64,000 nt of DNA from JBBDUG01 sp040904025 (GTDB taxonomy: Bacteria; Patescibacteriota; Minisyncoccia; Phycocordibacterales; SW-6-46-9). Numbering within the stretch: position 1 is the first letter of the stretch; the number at the start of each line of letters is the position of its first letter. Location of the stretch: NCBI GenBank assembly GCA_040904025.1, contig JBBDUG010000033.1:1-64000 (forward strand), written 5' to 3'. The translations under genes and the position numbers were made by a program. Positions 52,350 through 61,376 of the stretch are shown in pieces. The notes beneath the pieces were generated by a model. The model saw only the letters and a program-made list of their open reading frames with translations. It ran no database searches and was not told the origin of the DNA.

Positions 52350-53522
52350 CTATATTTCTCCATTTTCTCGAACTGCAGTAGCAATCGCGGGTACAACCGA
52401 TGTGTCTATCACAGACGGCAGTATCTTCTCAGCGGTCGGGGTAGGAACAAGTTCTGCAAGTGCATATGCCGCCTTTACCTTCATTGTCCCTGTTATACGC
52501 GGTGCACGCATATCAAGTGCGCCCCTAAAGATACCCGGGAATGCAAGCACATTGTTCACTTGATTGGAGAAATCACTTCGTCCAGTTGCCACCACTGCTG
52601 CCCCCGCATCATATGCGTCATCAGGAAGTATCTCGGGATCAGGATTAGCAAGAGCAAATATGACAGGATTATCCGCCATAGAGCGAACCATATCTTTTGA
52701 CAGAATTCCTGGAACAGAAACTCCCACAAATACATCAGCTTCTCGCAGTGCCTCTTGTAGTCCTCCTGTCATTCCCCTGCTATTGGTATATGAGGCAAGA
52801 TCTCGCTTCACATCACTTAGATCACCCCTTTCAGAGGAGATGATACCGGTGGAATCCACAACCACAACATCACGAACCGCCTCACATACACCACTCTCAT
52901 CATCATGGCAGGTGAGGAGCTTTGCTACCGCAACGCCCGCAGCACCAGCGCCGGAGATAACAACACGGAGATCACTAATATCTTTTTTCACAACCTTCGC
53001 TGCATTAATAAGACCGGCAAGGAGCACAATAGCTGTTCCGTGCTGGTCGTCGTGAAAGACGGGGATACCGAGATCTTGCAGACGTGCTTCAATCTCAAAA
53101 CATCGCGGTGCGGAAATGTCCTCCAAATTTATTCCTCCAAACCCCGGTGCAATACGTCGAACCGTCTCCACGATCTCGTCGGTATCCTGTGTATCGAGAC
53201 AGATAGGATATGCATCGATCCCTGCAAACTCACGAAACAATACTGCCTTACCCTCCATAACAGGGAGGGCTGCCTCTGGTCCCACATTTCCAAGACCGAG
53301 TACTGCCGATCCGTCGGTCACCACCGCCACACTATTCCCCTTTATCGTATATCGATATGCTTCCTCTGGATCCTCTGCAATACGTCGCACCGGTTCAGCC
53401 ACCCCGGGAGTATAAGCGCGAGAAAGATCCTCCTGTGTATTCACCGGAACTTTAGAGTGTATTTCAAGTTTTCCCCGCTTCTCTTCATGCATCTGAAGAG
53501 ATTCTTTGTTGTAGTCTTTCAT
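52350..53522 (-). CDS. NAD(P)-dependent malic enzyme
   Basis: 390 residues, short single-domain bacterial type without the phosphotransacetylase extension. Conserved: 'SRAYTPGVAEPVRRIAEDPE', 'VTDGSAVLGLGNVGPEAALP', 'INLEDISAPRCFEIEARLQD', 'PVFHDDQHGTAIVLLAGLIN' and the nucleotide site 'VVISGAGAAGVAVAKLL'. It decarboxylates malate to pyruvate with NAD(P)H formation. Its ATG overlaps the NDH-2 stop (TAATG), linking NADH production and reoxidation in one message. Confidence 0.95.
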   Translation of the reverse strand: MKDYNKESLQMHEEKRGKLEIHSKVPVNTQEDLSRAYTPGVAEPVRRIAEDPEEAYRYTIKGNSVAVVTDGSAVLGLGNVGPEAALPVMEGKAVLFREFAGIDAYPICLDTQDTDEIVETVRRIAPGFGGINLEDISAPRCFEIEARLQDLGIPVFHDDQHGTAIVLLAGLINAAKVVKKDISDLRVVISGAGAAGVAVAKLLTCHDDESGVCEAVRDVVVVDSTGIISSERGDLSDVKRDLASYTNSRGMTGGLQEALREADVFVGVSVPGILSKDMVRSMADNPVIFALANPDPEILPDDAYDAGAAVVATGRSDFSNQVNNVLAFPGIFRGALDMRAPRITGTMKVKAAYALAELVPTPTAEKILPSVIDTSVVPAIATAVRENGEI

Positions 53523-54769
53523 TAAATTTCTGATAGATCTCTCGGCAAAAAGAGATTAAGTGTCCACTCAAACATTATACGCAATTTTGCGCGCCACCCG
53601 AGTACTTGCGGTAGATATGCCGTTCTGTAAAGAAACCATGCAATACGTCCTGTCAGCTCGATGCCAAATACACGCGCCACCGCATCTCCCTTTCCAAGAG
53701 AGATAAGGAACCCCTTATCTCTCCAATGAAATTCCTCTGGTTCTTCACCGGATATCATGTGCATAATGTTACGCGCAGCTGTCTTTCCCTGTCGCACTGC
53801 AAACTGTGCCCGCATAGGATATGGCTGTGAGGAGTCCTTTCGCTCAACAAAAGCCTGGTCTCCAACAACATATAAATTCCTATACTCAGGAACTTGAAGT
53901 GCCTCACTGACATGAATGCGCCTATGCTTTTCTCCCCGCTCTATCCCCCGCACTGCTGTTATATCAATATCCCGTGCACGAACCCCTGCGGTCCAAATAG
54001 CTGTCCGAGTCAAAGAAAAGTGTTCTCCACTCCACACGCCCTTCTCATCCACACGACTCACCTTTTGAGATGTTCTCACATCTATTCCCTTTTTCTCCAA
54101 AATAGTTTGTATTTTCTCTGAGATCCATTCTGACTCTTGCGGAACAAGGCGAGAGGCACCCTGAAAAAGAGAGATGGACATATAAGAGGCACACTCAGGA
54201 TACGCACGAGAGAGTGCTCCATCCTTCATATCAGCAAGCTCTCCGGCAAGTTCGACCCCGGTTGGACCACCACCAACGATCACAAAATGAAGGAGATCAT
54301 GTCGCTCCTGTGGATTAGAGACCTCTTCTGCTGCCTCAAAGCGAGAAAGAATTGTATTTTTCACATTTCGCACCTCATCAAGAGAACGGAGAGGAATTGT
54401 GTGTTCCTGCGCCCCGTCTACATTGTGATAGTCGGTATCTGCACCGAGGGCAACAATAAGATAATCGTATGAAAAAACATCTCCCTCTTCAGAGTGCACC
54501 TTCTTTGCATCCGCATCTATGTGCTCTACTGTCCCTTCTCGAAAATTAAACCGTTCATTCTGCGGCAAATGCCGCAAGGATTGCTTGAGTGCGGAAGGGG
54601 TTAGATTCCCAGTGGCCACTTCATGCGCCATGGGAACAAACCAAAAATAATCCTTATCACTCACAATCGTTACCCGTACGTCACTCCGTTTCAGATTTCG
54701 ATACAACGTACGATACACATGTATACCGCCAAATCCAGATCCGAGAATTACAATATGTTTCGTGTCCAT
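53522..54769 (-). CDS. Type II NADH dehydrogenase-like flavoprotein (NDH-2)
   Basis: 415 residues. The FAD site is 'IVILGSGFGGIHVYRTLYRN', and the second dinucleotide site is 'HFVIVGGGPTGVELAGELAD'. 'AIWTAGVRARDI' and 'LYVVGDQAF' are typical, as is a C-terminal hydrophobic/amphipathic tail for membrane contact. NDH-2 passes electrons from NADH to quinone without pumping. No quinone or oxidase genes are in the window. It is coupled to malic enzyme by a one-base overlap. Confidence 0.9.
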   Translation of the reverse strand: MDTKHIVILGSGFGGIHVYRTLYRNLKRSDVRVTIVSDKDYFWFVPMAHEVATGNLTPSALKQSLRHLPQNERFNFREGTVEHIDADAKKVHSEEGDVFSYDYLIVALGADTDYHNVDGAQEHTIPLRSLDEVRNVKNTILSRFEAAEEVSNPQERHDLLHFVIVGGGPTGVELAGELADMKDGALSRAYPECASYMSISLFQGASRLVPQESEWISEKIQTILEKKGIDVRTSQKVSRVDEKGVWSGEHFSLTRTAIWTAGVRARDIDITAVRGIERGEKHRRIHVSEALQVPEYRNLYVVGDQAFVERKDSSQPYPMRAQFAVRQGKTAARNIMHMISGEEPEEFHWRDKGFLISLGKGDAVARVFGIELTGRIAWFLYRTAYLPQVLGWRAKLRIMFEWTLNLFLPRDLSEI

Positions 54770-54775
54770 ACATCG

Positions 54776-54781
54776 ATTGTA
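54776..54781 (-). promoter_or_regulatory. -10 box of the NDH-2 operon, leaderless
   Basis: TACAAT on the minus strand, 6 nt before the ATG. Confidence 0.5.
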
Positions 54782-54805
54782 GCGTAGATTACAGGAGAGA
54801 TAAAA

Positions 54806-55462
54806 TTAGCGGGACTTTGGCCACTTCTCCGCCGCAGGGGGATATATTTTTGTAAGGGGATGATCCTCACATTCATGCGGACGTGCGGGACATATCTCTC
54901 GTCCGTAGTAGATAAGATTATTTCCAAAGTCAAACCATTCTTTCTGAGGAAGAAGTTCTATGAGATCCTTCTCTATCTTCTTTGGATACGTATAATCTGA
55001 AAGATCAAAACGGATCGCAAAACGACGAACATGGGTGTCTACCGCAATCCCCTTACTCTTCCCAAAGGCATTTCCCAGCACGACATTTGCTGTCTTTCTT
55101 CCTACCCCGGGAAGCGTCATAAGATCTTTCATGGTATCAGGCACTTTTCCACCAAACTCTTCTTTTACCCTTTTTGCTGCTGCTAAAATATTTTTTCCCT
55201 TTGTTTTATAAAATCCCGTTGAACGTATATCTTCTTGAAATTCCTTCAGATCAGCACGGATATAATTATCCAGCTTTGTATATTTCTTAAAAAGCTTCTT
55301 TGTCACTTTGTTCACCCGCTTATCCGTACACTGAGCGGACAACACCACAGCAACAACAAGTTCCCAATTAGTGGAATGATCAAGCGCTGTTCCCTGTCGA
55401 TCAGGAAACAACTCCTTGAGTTTTTTTGCCATCTTTTTGGCTCTTTTTGCTCGATCGGTCAT
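54806..55462 (-). CDS. nth: Endonuclease III with degenerate Fe-S motif
   Basis: 218 residues. The helix-hairpin-helix 'LMTLPGVGRKTANVVLGNAF' carries the catalytic Lys, and 'GIAVDTHVRRFAIRFDL' the catalytic Asp, so base excision and lyase activity should be intact. The C-terminal Fe-S loop, normally C-x6-C-x2-C-x5-C, reads 'CPARPHECEDHPLTKIY' (Cys191, Cys198, His201, no fourth Cys). The cluster is therefore probably absent. Confidence 0.93.
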   Translation of the reverse strand: MTDRAKRAKKMAKKLKELFPDRQGTALDHSTNWELVVAVVLSAQCTDKRVNKVTKKLFKKYTKLDNYIRADLKEFQEDIRSTGFYKTKGKNILAAAKRVKEEFGGKVPDTMKDLMTLPGVGRKTANVVLGNAFGKSKGIAVDTHVRRFAIRFDLSDYTYPKKIEKDLIELLPQKEWFDFGNNLIYYGREICPARPHECEDHPLTKIYPPAAEKWPKSR

Positions 55463-55495
55463 GCTTGTACTCTAGCATAACAGATATGCAAGATG

Positions 55496-56686
55496 TTAGT
55501 CCCCTGTACTTTCTTTTAGCTTCTCTTCGTAGCATTCCTGGTCAAGCATCATGGCATTTTCATCATCAGGAACGGAAACGTAACATTCACTAAGATCAAC
55601 AGAGGAATCAAACCACATACTCTCGTCTGTATCATCTTCTCCCTCATCCTCAATCAAAGGCGGAGTTTCTCTCCCGTTATCTTCCTCCTCAATCTGTATC
55701 GATCTTTCAGACACCTGGGTCTCTTCTCCCTTCCATGCTCCGCGCTTAAGTTTTAGATCAAGTACGCGCGCCTTCTTGTGAATATCGACAAATAGTTTGT
55801 GAGCCTGTTCAAATAATCCGTCTTTAAAAAGTTCTTCTGCTTTCTCTGCATCAGCACGTAGTGATGCAAGAGGAGTGAGGATGCTCTTTTCAAATGCAGC
55901 CACATATTCCTCACCTACATTTAAGCTCTTTTGCCGTTCAAGACGTGCCAGGAGTTCACGTACTGCTTTTCTCTGTTTTGTCGCAGTCTCTTTATATTCA
56001 AGCTCGCTTGACTCATCCGCATCAGATTCAATCATCTCTTCCACATTTTCAATCTTCGGAGCAGACATTACACTCATCGAGACAGCAGCATCCGATTCAG
56101 CTGACAGTGCCGTATCGGCAGCAATGGATATAGTGCGCCCCTCGCTACTCTCAAGTTCAATTGCAACATTTGTACGTATATTAGATGCTGCAATATCATC
56201 TTCAGCTTCAAGCTTGGTGGCAAGTTCATTAGCTCGATCTGCATGCTCATATATTGTCTCTTCTATGCGATCACGTTGCTCTATATCGAGTGCTCCCATC
56301 CCTTCAAGGATTGCTATTTCATCAACACGTCGTGCGAGTCGACGCACCTCCCATTCTGCCTTTGATTCTTCGGTAAAGGTAAATGTACTCCGTGCATCCT
56401 CTAAGACATGCTTTACCGGATACAACACATCCCCCGGCAACGCACTATTCGCCGCTGCAGACAATCCTCCCATGACAAAAATAATAGCAAATCCGGCAAT
56501 GACAGCACCGGTTCGGTGTAATGTGATGATGAGGGGGGTAAACATAGCACGAAGATTCTCTCGACTGCGAATCGGTTTAATCTCCATATACCGCTCTAGA
56601 TGCTCCTTCATCTGTGCATGTTCCTCAGATGAGAGAGAGTACATCTTTTCCGCGCTCTCTTTTAGTTTTTTCTCAAAATTATTCAT
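55496..56686 (-). CDS. Membrane anti-sigma-like protein (DUF5667-type)
   Basis: 396 residues: a cytoplasmic N-terminus of about 50 residues ('KKLKESAEKMYSLSSEEHAQ'), one membrane helix (about 55-78), and a long extracytoplasmic helical part beginning 'NSALPGDVLYPVKHVLEDAR', the DUF5667 signature. It ends in an acidic tail. Its start overlaps the ECF sigma gene by eight bases, the usual sigma/anti-sigma arrangement, so it should hold that sigma factor at the membrane. The PrsW-like protease in this window is a candidate for cleaving it. Confidence 0.75.
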   Translation of the reverse strand: MNNFEKKLKESAEKMYSLSSEEHAQMKEHLERYMEIKPIRSRENLRAMFTPLIITLHRTGAVIAGFAIIFVMGGLSAAANSALPGDVLYPVKHVLEDARSTFTFTEESKAEWEVRRLARRVDEIAILEGMGALDIEQRDRIEETIYEHADRANELATKLEAEDDIAASNIRTNVAIELESSEGRTISIAADTALSAESDAAVSMSVMSAPKIENVEEMIESDADESSELEYKETATKQRKAVRELLARLERQKSLNVGEEYVAAFEKSILTPLASLRADAEKAEELFKDGLFEQAHKLFVDIHKKARVLDLKLKRGAWKGEETQVSERSIQIEEEDNGRETPPLIEDEGEDDTDESMWFDSSVDLSECYVSVPDDENAMMLDQECYEEKLKESTGD

Positions 56687-57209
56687 ATTCCTGACAAAGC
56701 TCTTTTAACTTCTTCATTCCGCGATATATGCGGACAGAAACAACATTCTCACTTTCATCAATCATTTTAGCAATCTCCTGAGGTGCAAACCCGTCCACAT
56801 ATCGCATGGTTACAGCTTGTCGATATATCTCCGGAAGTTCTTCGACCTTTGCAAGTACCTTTTCACCATCAATAATTTCTGCCCAAGTCTCTGATTCCAT
56901 ACTTTGCAAGTCATCAAAGACCTCGGGAGGTGTCTCATCACCCAACAATCCTTCGAGAGAATAGTCTTTCTTCTTTCGATAGTGATCAATAATGAGATTA
57001 TTGAGGACACGGTAGAAGAAGGCGCGGAAATTATCCACATCATTCCCCTTCATAATATACTCCCACGTCTTTGTGAATGTATCCTGAACAAGATCAAGAG
57101 CAACCTCTCGGTCACTAACTCGGATGATGCAGTGCCGAAACAATGCATCGCTATTCTCATCAACGGCATTCAGATATACCTCTTCTTTATTGTTCTGTTT
57201 GAGCCTCAT
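56679..57209 (-). CDS. ECF RNA polymerase sigma factor
   Basis: 176 residues. Region 2: 'VALDLVQDTFTKTWEYIMKG' and 'NFRAFFYRVLNNLIIDHYRK'. Region 4: 'YRQAVTMRYVDGFAPQEIAK' and 'NVVSVRIYRGMKKLKELCQE'. It should direct polymerase to a small envelope-stress regulon. Followed by its anti-sigma gene; the start overlaps the VKOR gene. Confidence 0.93.
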   Translation of the reverse strand: MRLKQNNKEEVYLNAVDENSDALFRHCIIRVSDREVALDLVQDTFTKTWEYIMKGNDVDNFRAFFYRVLNNLIIDHYRKKKDYSLEGLLGDETPPEVFDDLQSMESETWAEIIDGEKVLAKVEELPEIYRQAVTMRYVDGFAPQEIAKMIDESENVVSVRIYRGMKKLKELCQEYE

Positions 57210-57660
57210 TGAGTGAAGACGTTATATTACCCCCCTTCTTACCCCGTATGATAAGAATTCCGCAAATAAACAAAAGCGTCGAAATGACAGCGGAAATAAT
57301 GCAGAACTGACACAACGACCCAATCATCCATATCTGTATGTATACAAGGACAAGTGATACAAGAAAACCGATGATGGTGAGATATGCAACACCACGAATA
57401 ATATCCCTTCGACGCAATACATATCCAATTGTAGCACCAGCAAATATGCTGAAATAGTATATTCCCCCTAAAAGCGCAATGGGGATACCGGCAATCGTTG
57501 CATATCTACTCTGTAAAACAACATCACACCCCTCAAAAAGAGAGCAGGTCACCGCCGTATCACCAAAGTGAGAGGCGGTAAGGTATGTTGCGTCTAGAAG
57601 GCCGATAAGTCCCAGAAAAATAAGGACGTATACGAGCCATATGTGTTCTATTCTTCTCAT
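57187..57660 (-). CDS. Vitamin K epoxide reductase (VKOR)-family protein
   Basis: About 157 residues, four to five membrane helices. The loop pair is 'VTCSLFEGCDVVL' and the membrane active site is 'IGSLCQFCIISAV' (CxxC), the order found in bacterial VKOR. It reoxidises a DsbA-like partner using quinone, so disulfides can form outside the cytoplasm. No DsbA-like gene is in the window. Several exported proteins here have paired Cys. TGC-TACAAT lies 11 nt before ATG 57660. Confidence 0.9.
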   Translation of the reverse strand: MRRIEHIWLVYVLIFLGLIGLLDATYLTASHFGDTAVTCSLFEGCDVVLQSRYATIAGIPIALLGGIYYFSIFAGATIGYVLRRRDIIRGVAYLTIIGFLVSLVLVYIQIWMIGSLCQFCIISAVISTLLFICGILIIRGKKGGNITSSLNEAQTEQ

Positions 57661-57754
57661 ATAGCGTGCGTATTGTAGCACAAAAGAAGATATATTTTAC
57701 ACACTTAAACCCCATAAAAACCGCGTAGATTCTATGGGATTAGATATATCAACT

Positions 57755-58600
57755 CTATGGCTGCAACGCCTCTTCTACATTCCCCTCAACTGATATCACA
57801 ACATCATCCACTGTGGAAAATTGCATTAGAGTATTTTCTATCTGCGCCCGTATAGCAGTGACGCGACATGAACCACCAACTTGATTGAGTTCTTCGCTGA
57901 AATCAACAAAGGCGGTACCGTCATCGATACGAATTGAGTTCAACCTAACTCCATCAGGAATATTGGTGACAACTCGATCCCCCTGCGCCTCTTGAGCAGT
58001 TGGTCCCGCAAGTAGCTCTTCTATCGCTGCCCGCGCTACTGACTGTGTCTGCGGTATTGTTCGTGTAATCTCAACAACAACATCACATTCAACTGGTTCA
58101 GCACCAAAAGACTGGCTTGAATAGTACACACTGACTGTCTGAGTCTCTTCAGACTCTGCAGAGAAGCGTACTGGAATCCTCACTTCCGCAGCATTCTCGG
58201 ACAATCCGGATGGATTTGCTTTCTCGAGAATAACAAATCCCGCATCCGCCTCTCCTGTCCAGCTGATCTCTCGTTCGAACGAAACGAAGTTTTCTGTCAT
58301 CCATTCACCATCTGCCTGTACGGGCACTTCTGCAAGTACACGTCCATCATTGCTCTCAACACGAGCGGAAAAATTTGCCTCAAAATACCATGTACCACGT
58401 GCCTCTCCACGAAGCACGAAGGAACGAGAAAGTGTATCTCCCGCCTCTGGCGTCTCCACACGAACATCTGAGTGTGTGACTTCCTCCCCAAGTATATCCT
58501 GATCTCCATTTATCTCATCCCCTCCATTGCCACCGATAAAGAGAATAGCTAGTGCAGCTGCAACAACAACTAGTAACCCGATTATTATTTTCTTTTCCAT
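57755..58600 (-). CDS. Membrane-anchored Gmad2/GerMN-domain protein
   Basis: 281 residues: an N-terminal membrane anchor (about 5-23), a Gmad2 immunoglobulin-like domain (about 42-150; 'VRVETPEAGDTLSRSFVLRG') and a GerMN domain (about 155-275; 'ARAAIEELLAGPTAQEAQGD', 'SIRIDDGTAFVDFSEELNQV'). Outside sporeformers this pair occurs on surface lipoproteins or anchored proteins of unclear role. It is 17 nt downstream of the second ECF sigma gene, where an anti-sigma gene would be expected. Confidence 0.87.
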   Translation of the reverse strand: MEKKIIIGLLVVVAAALAILFIGGNGGDEINGDQDILGEEVTHSDVRVETPEAGDTLSRSFVLRGEARGTWYFEANFSARVESNDGRVLAEVPVQADGEWMTENFVSFEREISWTGEADAGFVILEKANPSGLSENAAEVRIPVRFSAESEETQTVSVYYSSQSFGAEPVECDVVVEITRTIPQTQSVARAAIEELLAGPTAQEAQGDRVVTNIPDGVRLNSIRIDDGTAFVDFSEELNQVGGSCRVTAIRAQIENTLMQFSTVDDVVISVEGNVEEALQP

Positions 58601-58617
58601 CTTCTGTAAATATTATT

Positions 58618-59169
58618 CTAATAATTCGCACCACTTTTCATCGGCTCTGTGTTGAGAAGCTTGCGAAACTTCTTGAGCCCCCGATGTATACGCACCGATA
58701 CTGTATTGGTCCGCTCTCCGAGCTTCTCACCGATCTCCTTAGGAGACATACCTTCGAAGATCCGCATACGAATTACCTCGGCATATTTCTCTCCTAATTC
58801 ATATAATCGCGCTCGTACTCGCTTCACTTCAGCTCGATCTATAATATACGTATGAAAGGAATCTGACGAGAGATCCTTCTCATCAAAGTCTCCCATATTC
58901 GCCATAGGAATACTTTTCTTCTTTTTGTAGTAGTCCTTTATTCGATTCGAGGTCACTTGGTAGATAAAGGAGTTTAAATACTTAATCTCCTTCCCGCGGT
59001 TAATGTAATCCCAAGTACGAGTAAAGATATCTTGGGTGAGGTCCTTTGCGACTTCTTTCGAAGAAGTTTTTGAGTAACAACGTCGGAAGACTTTATCATA
59101 GAGTTCTTCCAGCTTCTCAATAAAACGTTCTTTTGTTGAGCGCTCCGTTGTAGCGGTTTTCTTGTTCAT
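58618..59169 (-). CDS. ECF RNA polymerase sigma factor, second copy
   Basis: 183 residues. Region 2: 'EVAKDLTQDIFTRTWDYINR' and 'YLNSFIYQVTSNRIKDYYKK'. Region 4: 'YAEVIRMRIFEGMSPKEIGE' and 'NTVSVRIHRGLKKFRKLL'. It is a paralogue of the sigma factor at 56679-57209. No obvious anti-sigma gene follows; the Gmad2/GerMN protein takes that place. Confidence 0.92.
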   Translation of the reverse strand: MNKKTATTERSTKERFIEKLEELYDKVFRRCYSKTSSKEVAKDLTQDIFTRTWDYINRGKEIKYLNSFIYQVTSNRIKDYYKKKKSIPMANMGDFDEKDLSSDSFHTYIIDRAEVKRVRARLYELGEKYAEVIRMRIFEGMSPKEIGEKLGERTNTVSVRIHRGLKKFRKLLNTEPMKSGANY

Positions 59170-59347
59170 ATGTATATATGATTAGAAATAGGAGTAATGA
59201 GGAGCTTCTCTCTTTCAAATAGAGTGCCGATGTACATACAGAATATCACCTCGACACGTTAGAAAAAGACAACGACTGCTTTAATACTGTACAAACGAGC
59301 ACAGAAGCCTCCTCTTACACAGCGAAGACGAAAACCTCCCCTCTCTC

Positions 59348-60490
59348 TTACCGCATTTTCATCTTAAAGGCCATTCTAAACAACAAAGGTGAAAGGAAGG
59401 TGGTCACAATAGTTAAGATAACAAGGGCGGCAGAAAGCTTGGCGTCCAGAAAGCCAAACTCAACACCGGAGAATACAATTGCAAGAGTGGTCGAGAGCTG
59501 TGGAATTGATGTTACCGAAATAAGCCATGTATCGCGCGTGTTAAATCGCAACAGAACCCCACCGATCCATCCACTCACAATCTTAGAAATAATCAGTCCA
59601 ACGACAACTACAAGAACAAGAAATCCCGCTGTACTATCAAAGAGTATTGAGACGTTAGTGGTAATACCAGTGGTGATGAAAAATACGGGAATAAAGAGGC
59701 CATAACTAAGAGCACGTAACTTTCCCTTCAAGGTTGAAGAGGTAATGGATTCAGAAAGAACTAATCCGGCAAAGAACCCTGCAATTATCGGATGGAGTCC
59801 AAGAAGCTCAAAGAGGATGACGGTACCAATGAGGATGGCAAACACACTACGCAACTCCTGTTGAAAGAGATCTCTTTCGGGATGATGAAAAAACCACTGA
59901 AGACGCGGTAGTGCCCAACGAAGAAAGAGGAGGACACCAACAGAGAGAATATAGAAAATGGGAAGCGGAAGAGAGGTTGTCGGACTTGTCGCCTGAAATA
60001 CAATAGAGAGCAAGACCAGACTCGCAATATCCTGCAACATGGTGGAGGAGACGATAACATGTCCAATTTTTCGCTGAAGTATTCCTGTCTGCTCTAATGC
60101 CGGAATAACAACGGCAATCGAGGAAGAAATGAATGTAATACCGAGCAAAAGAGAGGTTGTGATTGAATAATCAAACCACGCCCCAATACCCACACCAACA
60201 ATGAATGGAATGACTCCCCCCAATAGTGCAATGACCCATACATGCTTGATTGATTTTGAAAAACTCGAAAGTCTCGTTTCAAGCCCCGCCATAAACATCA
60301 AGAAAACAAGTCCGACCTCAGAGAAAAACTGCAAGATAGGATCAACCTCTACAAAATCAAGTCCAAACGGACCAATGAGAATACCACCAAGGATAAGAGC
60401 GGTGACCCACGGCAAATGAAGCCTATTAAAAGCCTCGGAGAAAAAGAGGCCGGCAAAAAGGACAACAAAGAACGGTAAGAGTTGTGTCAT
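59348..60490 (-). CDS. Kef/CPA2-type cation:proton antiporter
   Basis: 380 residues, about 12 membrane helices. Motifs: 'SEVGLVFLMFMAGLETRLSS', 'ITFISSSIAVVIPALEQTGI' and 'HPIIAGFFAGLVLSESITSS'. No C-terminal TrkA-N regulatory domain is present, so it is the membrane part only. It exchanges Na+ or K+ for H+; the ion is not certain. The gene is single, with its own promoter. Confidence 0.92.
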   Translation of the reverse strand: MTQLLPFFVVLFAGLFFSEAFNRLHLPWVTALILGGILIGPFGLDFVEVDPILQFFSEVGLVFLMFMAGLETRLSSFSKSIKHVWVIALLGGVIPFIVGVGIGAWFDYSITTSLLLGITFISSSIAVVIPALEQTGILQRKIGHVIVSSTMLQDIASLVLLSIVFQATSPTTSLPLPIFYILSVGVLLFLRWALPRLQWFFHHPERDLFQQELRSVFAILIGTVILFELLGLHPIIAGFFAGLVLSESITSSTLKGKLRALSYGLFIPVFFITTGITTNVSILFDSTAGFLVLVVVVGLIISKIVSGWIGGVLLRFNTRDTWLISVTSIPQLSTTLAIVFSGVEFGFLDAKLSAALVILTIVTTFLSPLLFRMAFKMKMR

Positions 60491-60496
60491 ATCATT

Positions 60497-60502
60497 AGTA
60501 TA
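60497..60502 (-). promoter_or_regulatory. -10 box of the antiporter gene, leaderless
   Basis: TATACT on the minus strand, 6 nt before the ATG. Confidence 0.5.
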
Positions 60503-60539
60503 ACGTATTCAAAAAAGAAAAGGATATCTCTTGAGGGTA

Positions 60540-61376
60540 TCATTCCTCCCTCTGATATACATCTGCAACCTCCGCTCCGATAAAGAGGATTTGAAGACCG
60601 TAGTATATCCATAACAATATCGCAATCACAAACGCCGAAGCGCTAAAGATAGAGGTAAAGAGTTGTAGTTGTAGATAAAATGCAAAGATTCCATTGAGAA
60701 CAAGGAAGAAAAATGATGCAACCAACCCACCAATAAATGCATGTTTCCAACTAAGGCGAAATTGCGATCCGATTCGATAGAGAGATGCATACAACCCACC
60801 AACAACAAAAAGTGTAATGAGGGTGTTGAGTATATGGAAGAAAGTGGTGGAAAACATCCCGCCAACAACTTTCTCGAGATGACTCAAAGAAGCGGCGATG
60901 AAGACATTTATAACAATGAAGATGATTGCAAGGAAAAACGATATGACAAGATAGACCAAACTCCATCCCCGATCCCACATAACCCTTTTCATCATCGAAC
61001 TTTTCTCAACCCCCTCGATAAGAAAGATGTCCTGAAGTGCATGTCTAAGGTGTAAAAAGAGACGAGAAGCACCATAAAGGAGAAGCACTATACCGAGCAC
61101 AGAATAGAGTGCGTTTGAGGTGACCTCTTCGACCCCGGAGAGAACTCTCTCAAAGAAGAGCACTGCTTCTGCACCAAAAACTGCTCCCCCAAAGGAAAGA
61201 ACCTGTGTCTCAATCACCTCTCTCCCCAACACCACAGATGCAAATGCAATACCCAAAACCGCCAAAGGAACCAGAGAGATAATGCTGTAGTATGAAAGAG
61301 CAGCCGCTCTTTCAGAGATACGATCACTTTTCCACGCACTATATATTGCTTTAATTGTCTGTATCTTTTTCTCCAT
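60540..61376 (-). CDS. YihY/BrkB-family membrane protein
   Basis: About 278 residues, six membrane helices. Family marks: 'RISERAAALSYYSIISLVPL' and 'GASRLFLHLRHALQDIFLIE', then 'FIGGLVASFFFLVLNGIFAF' and 'IAILLWIYYGLQILFIGAEV'. The frame is open far upstream, but the family N-terminus matches ATG 61376, which overlaps the end of the preceding gene by 26 nt. The function of this family is not settled; transport or lipid handling is proposed. Confidence 0.85.
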   Translation of the reverse strand: MEKKIQTIKAIYSAWKSDRISERAAALSYYSIISLVPLAVLGIAFASVVLGREVIETQVLSFGGAVFGAEAVLFFERVLSGVEEVTSNALYSVLGIVLLLYGASRLFLHLRHALQDIFLIEGVEKSSMMKRVMWDRGWSLVYLVISFFLAIIFIVINVFIAASLSHLEKVVGGMFSTTFFHILNTLITLFVVGGLYASLYRIGSQFRLSWKHAFIGGLVASFFFLVLNGIFAFYLQLQLFTSIFSASAFVIAILLWIYYGLQILFIGAEVADVYQREE

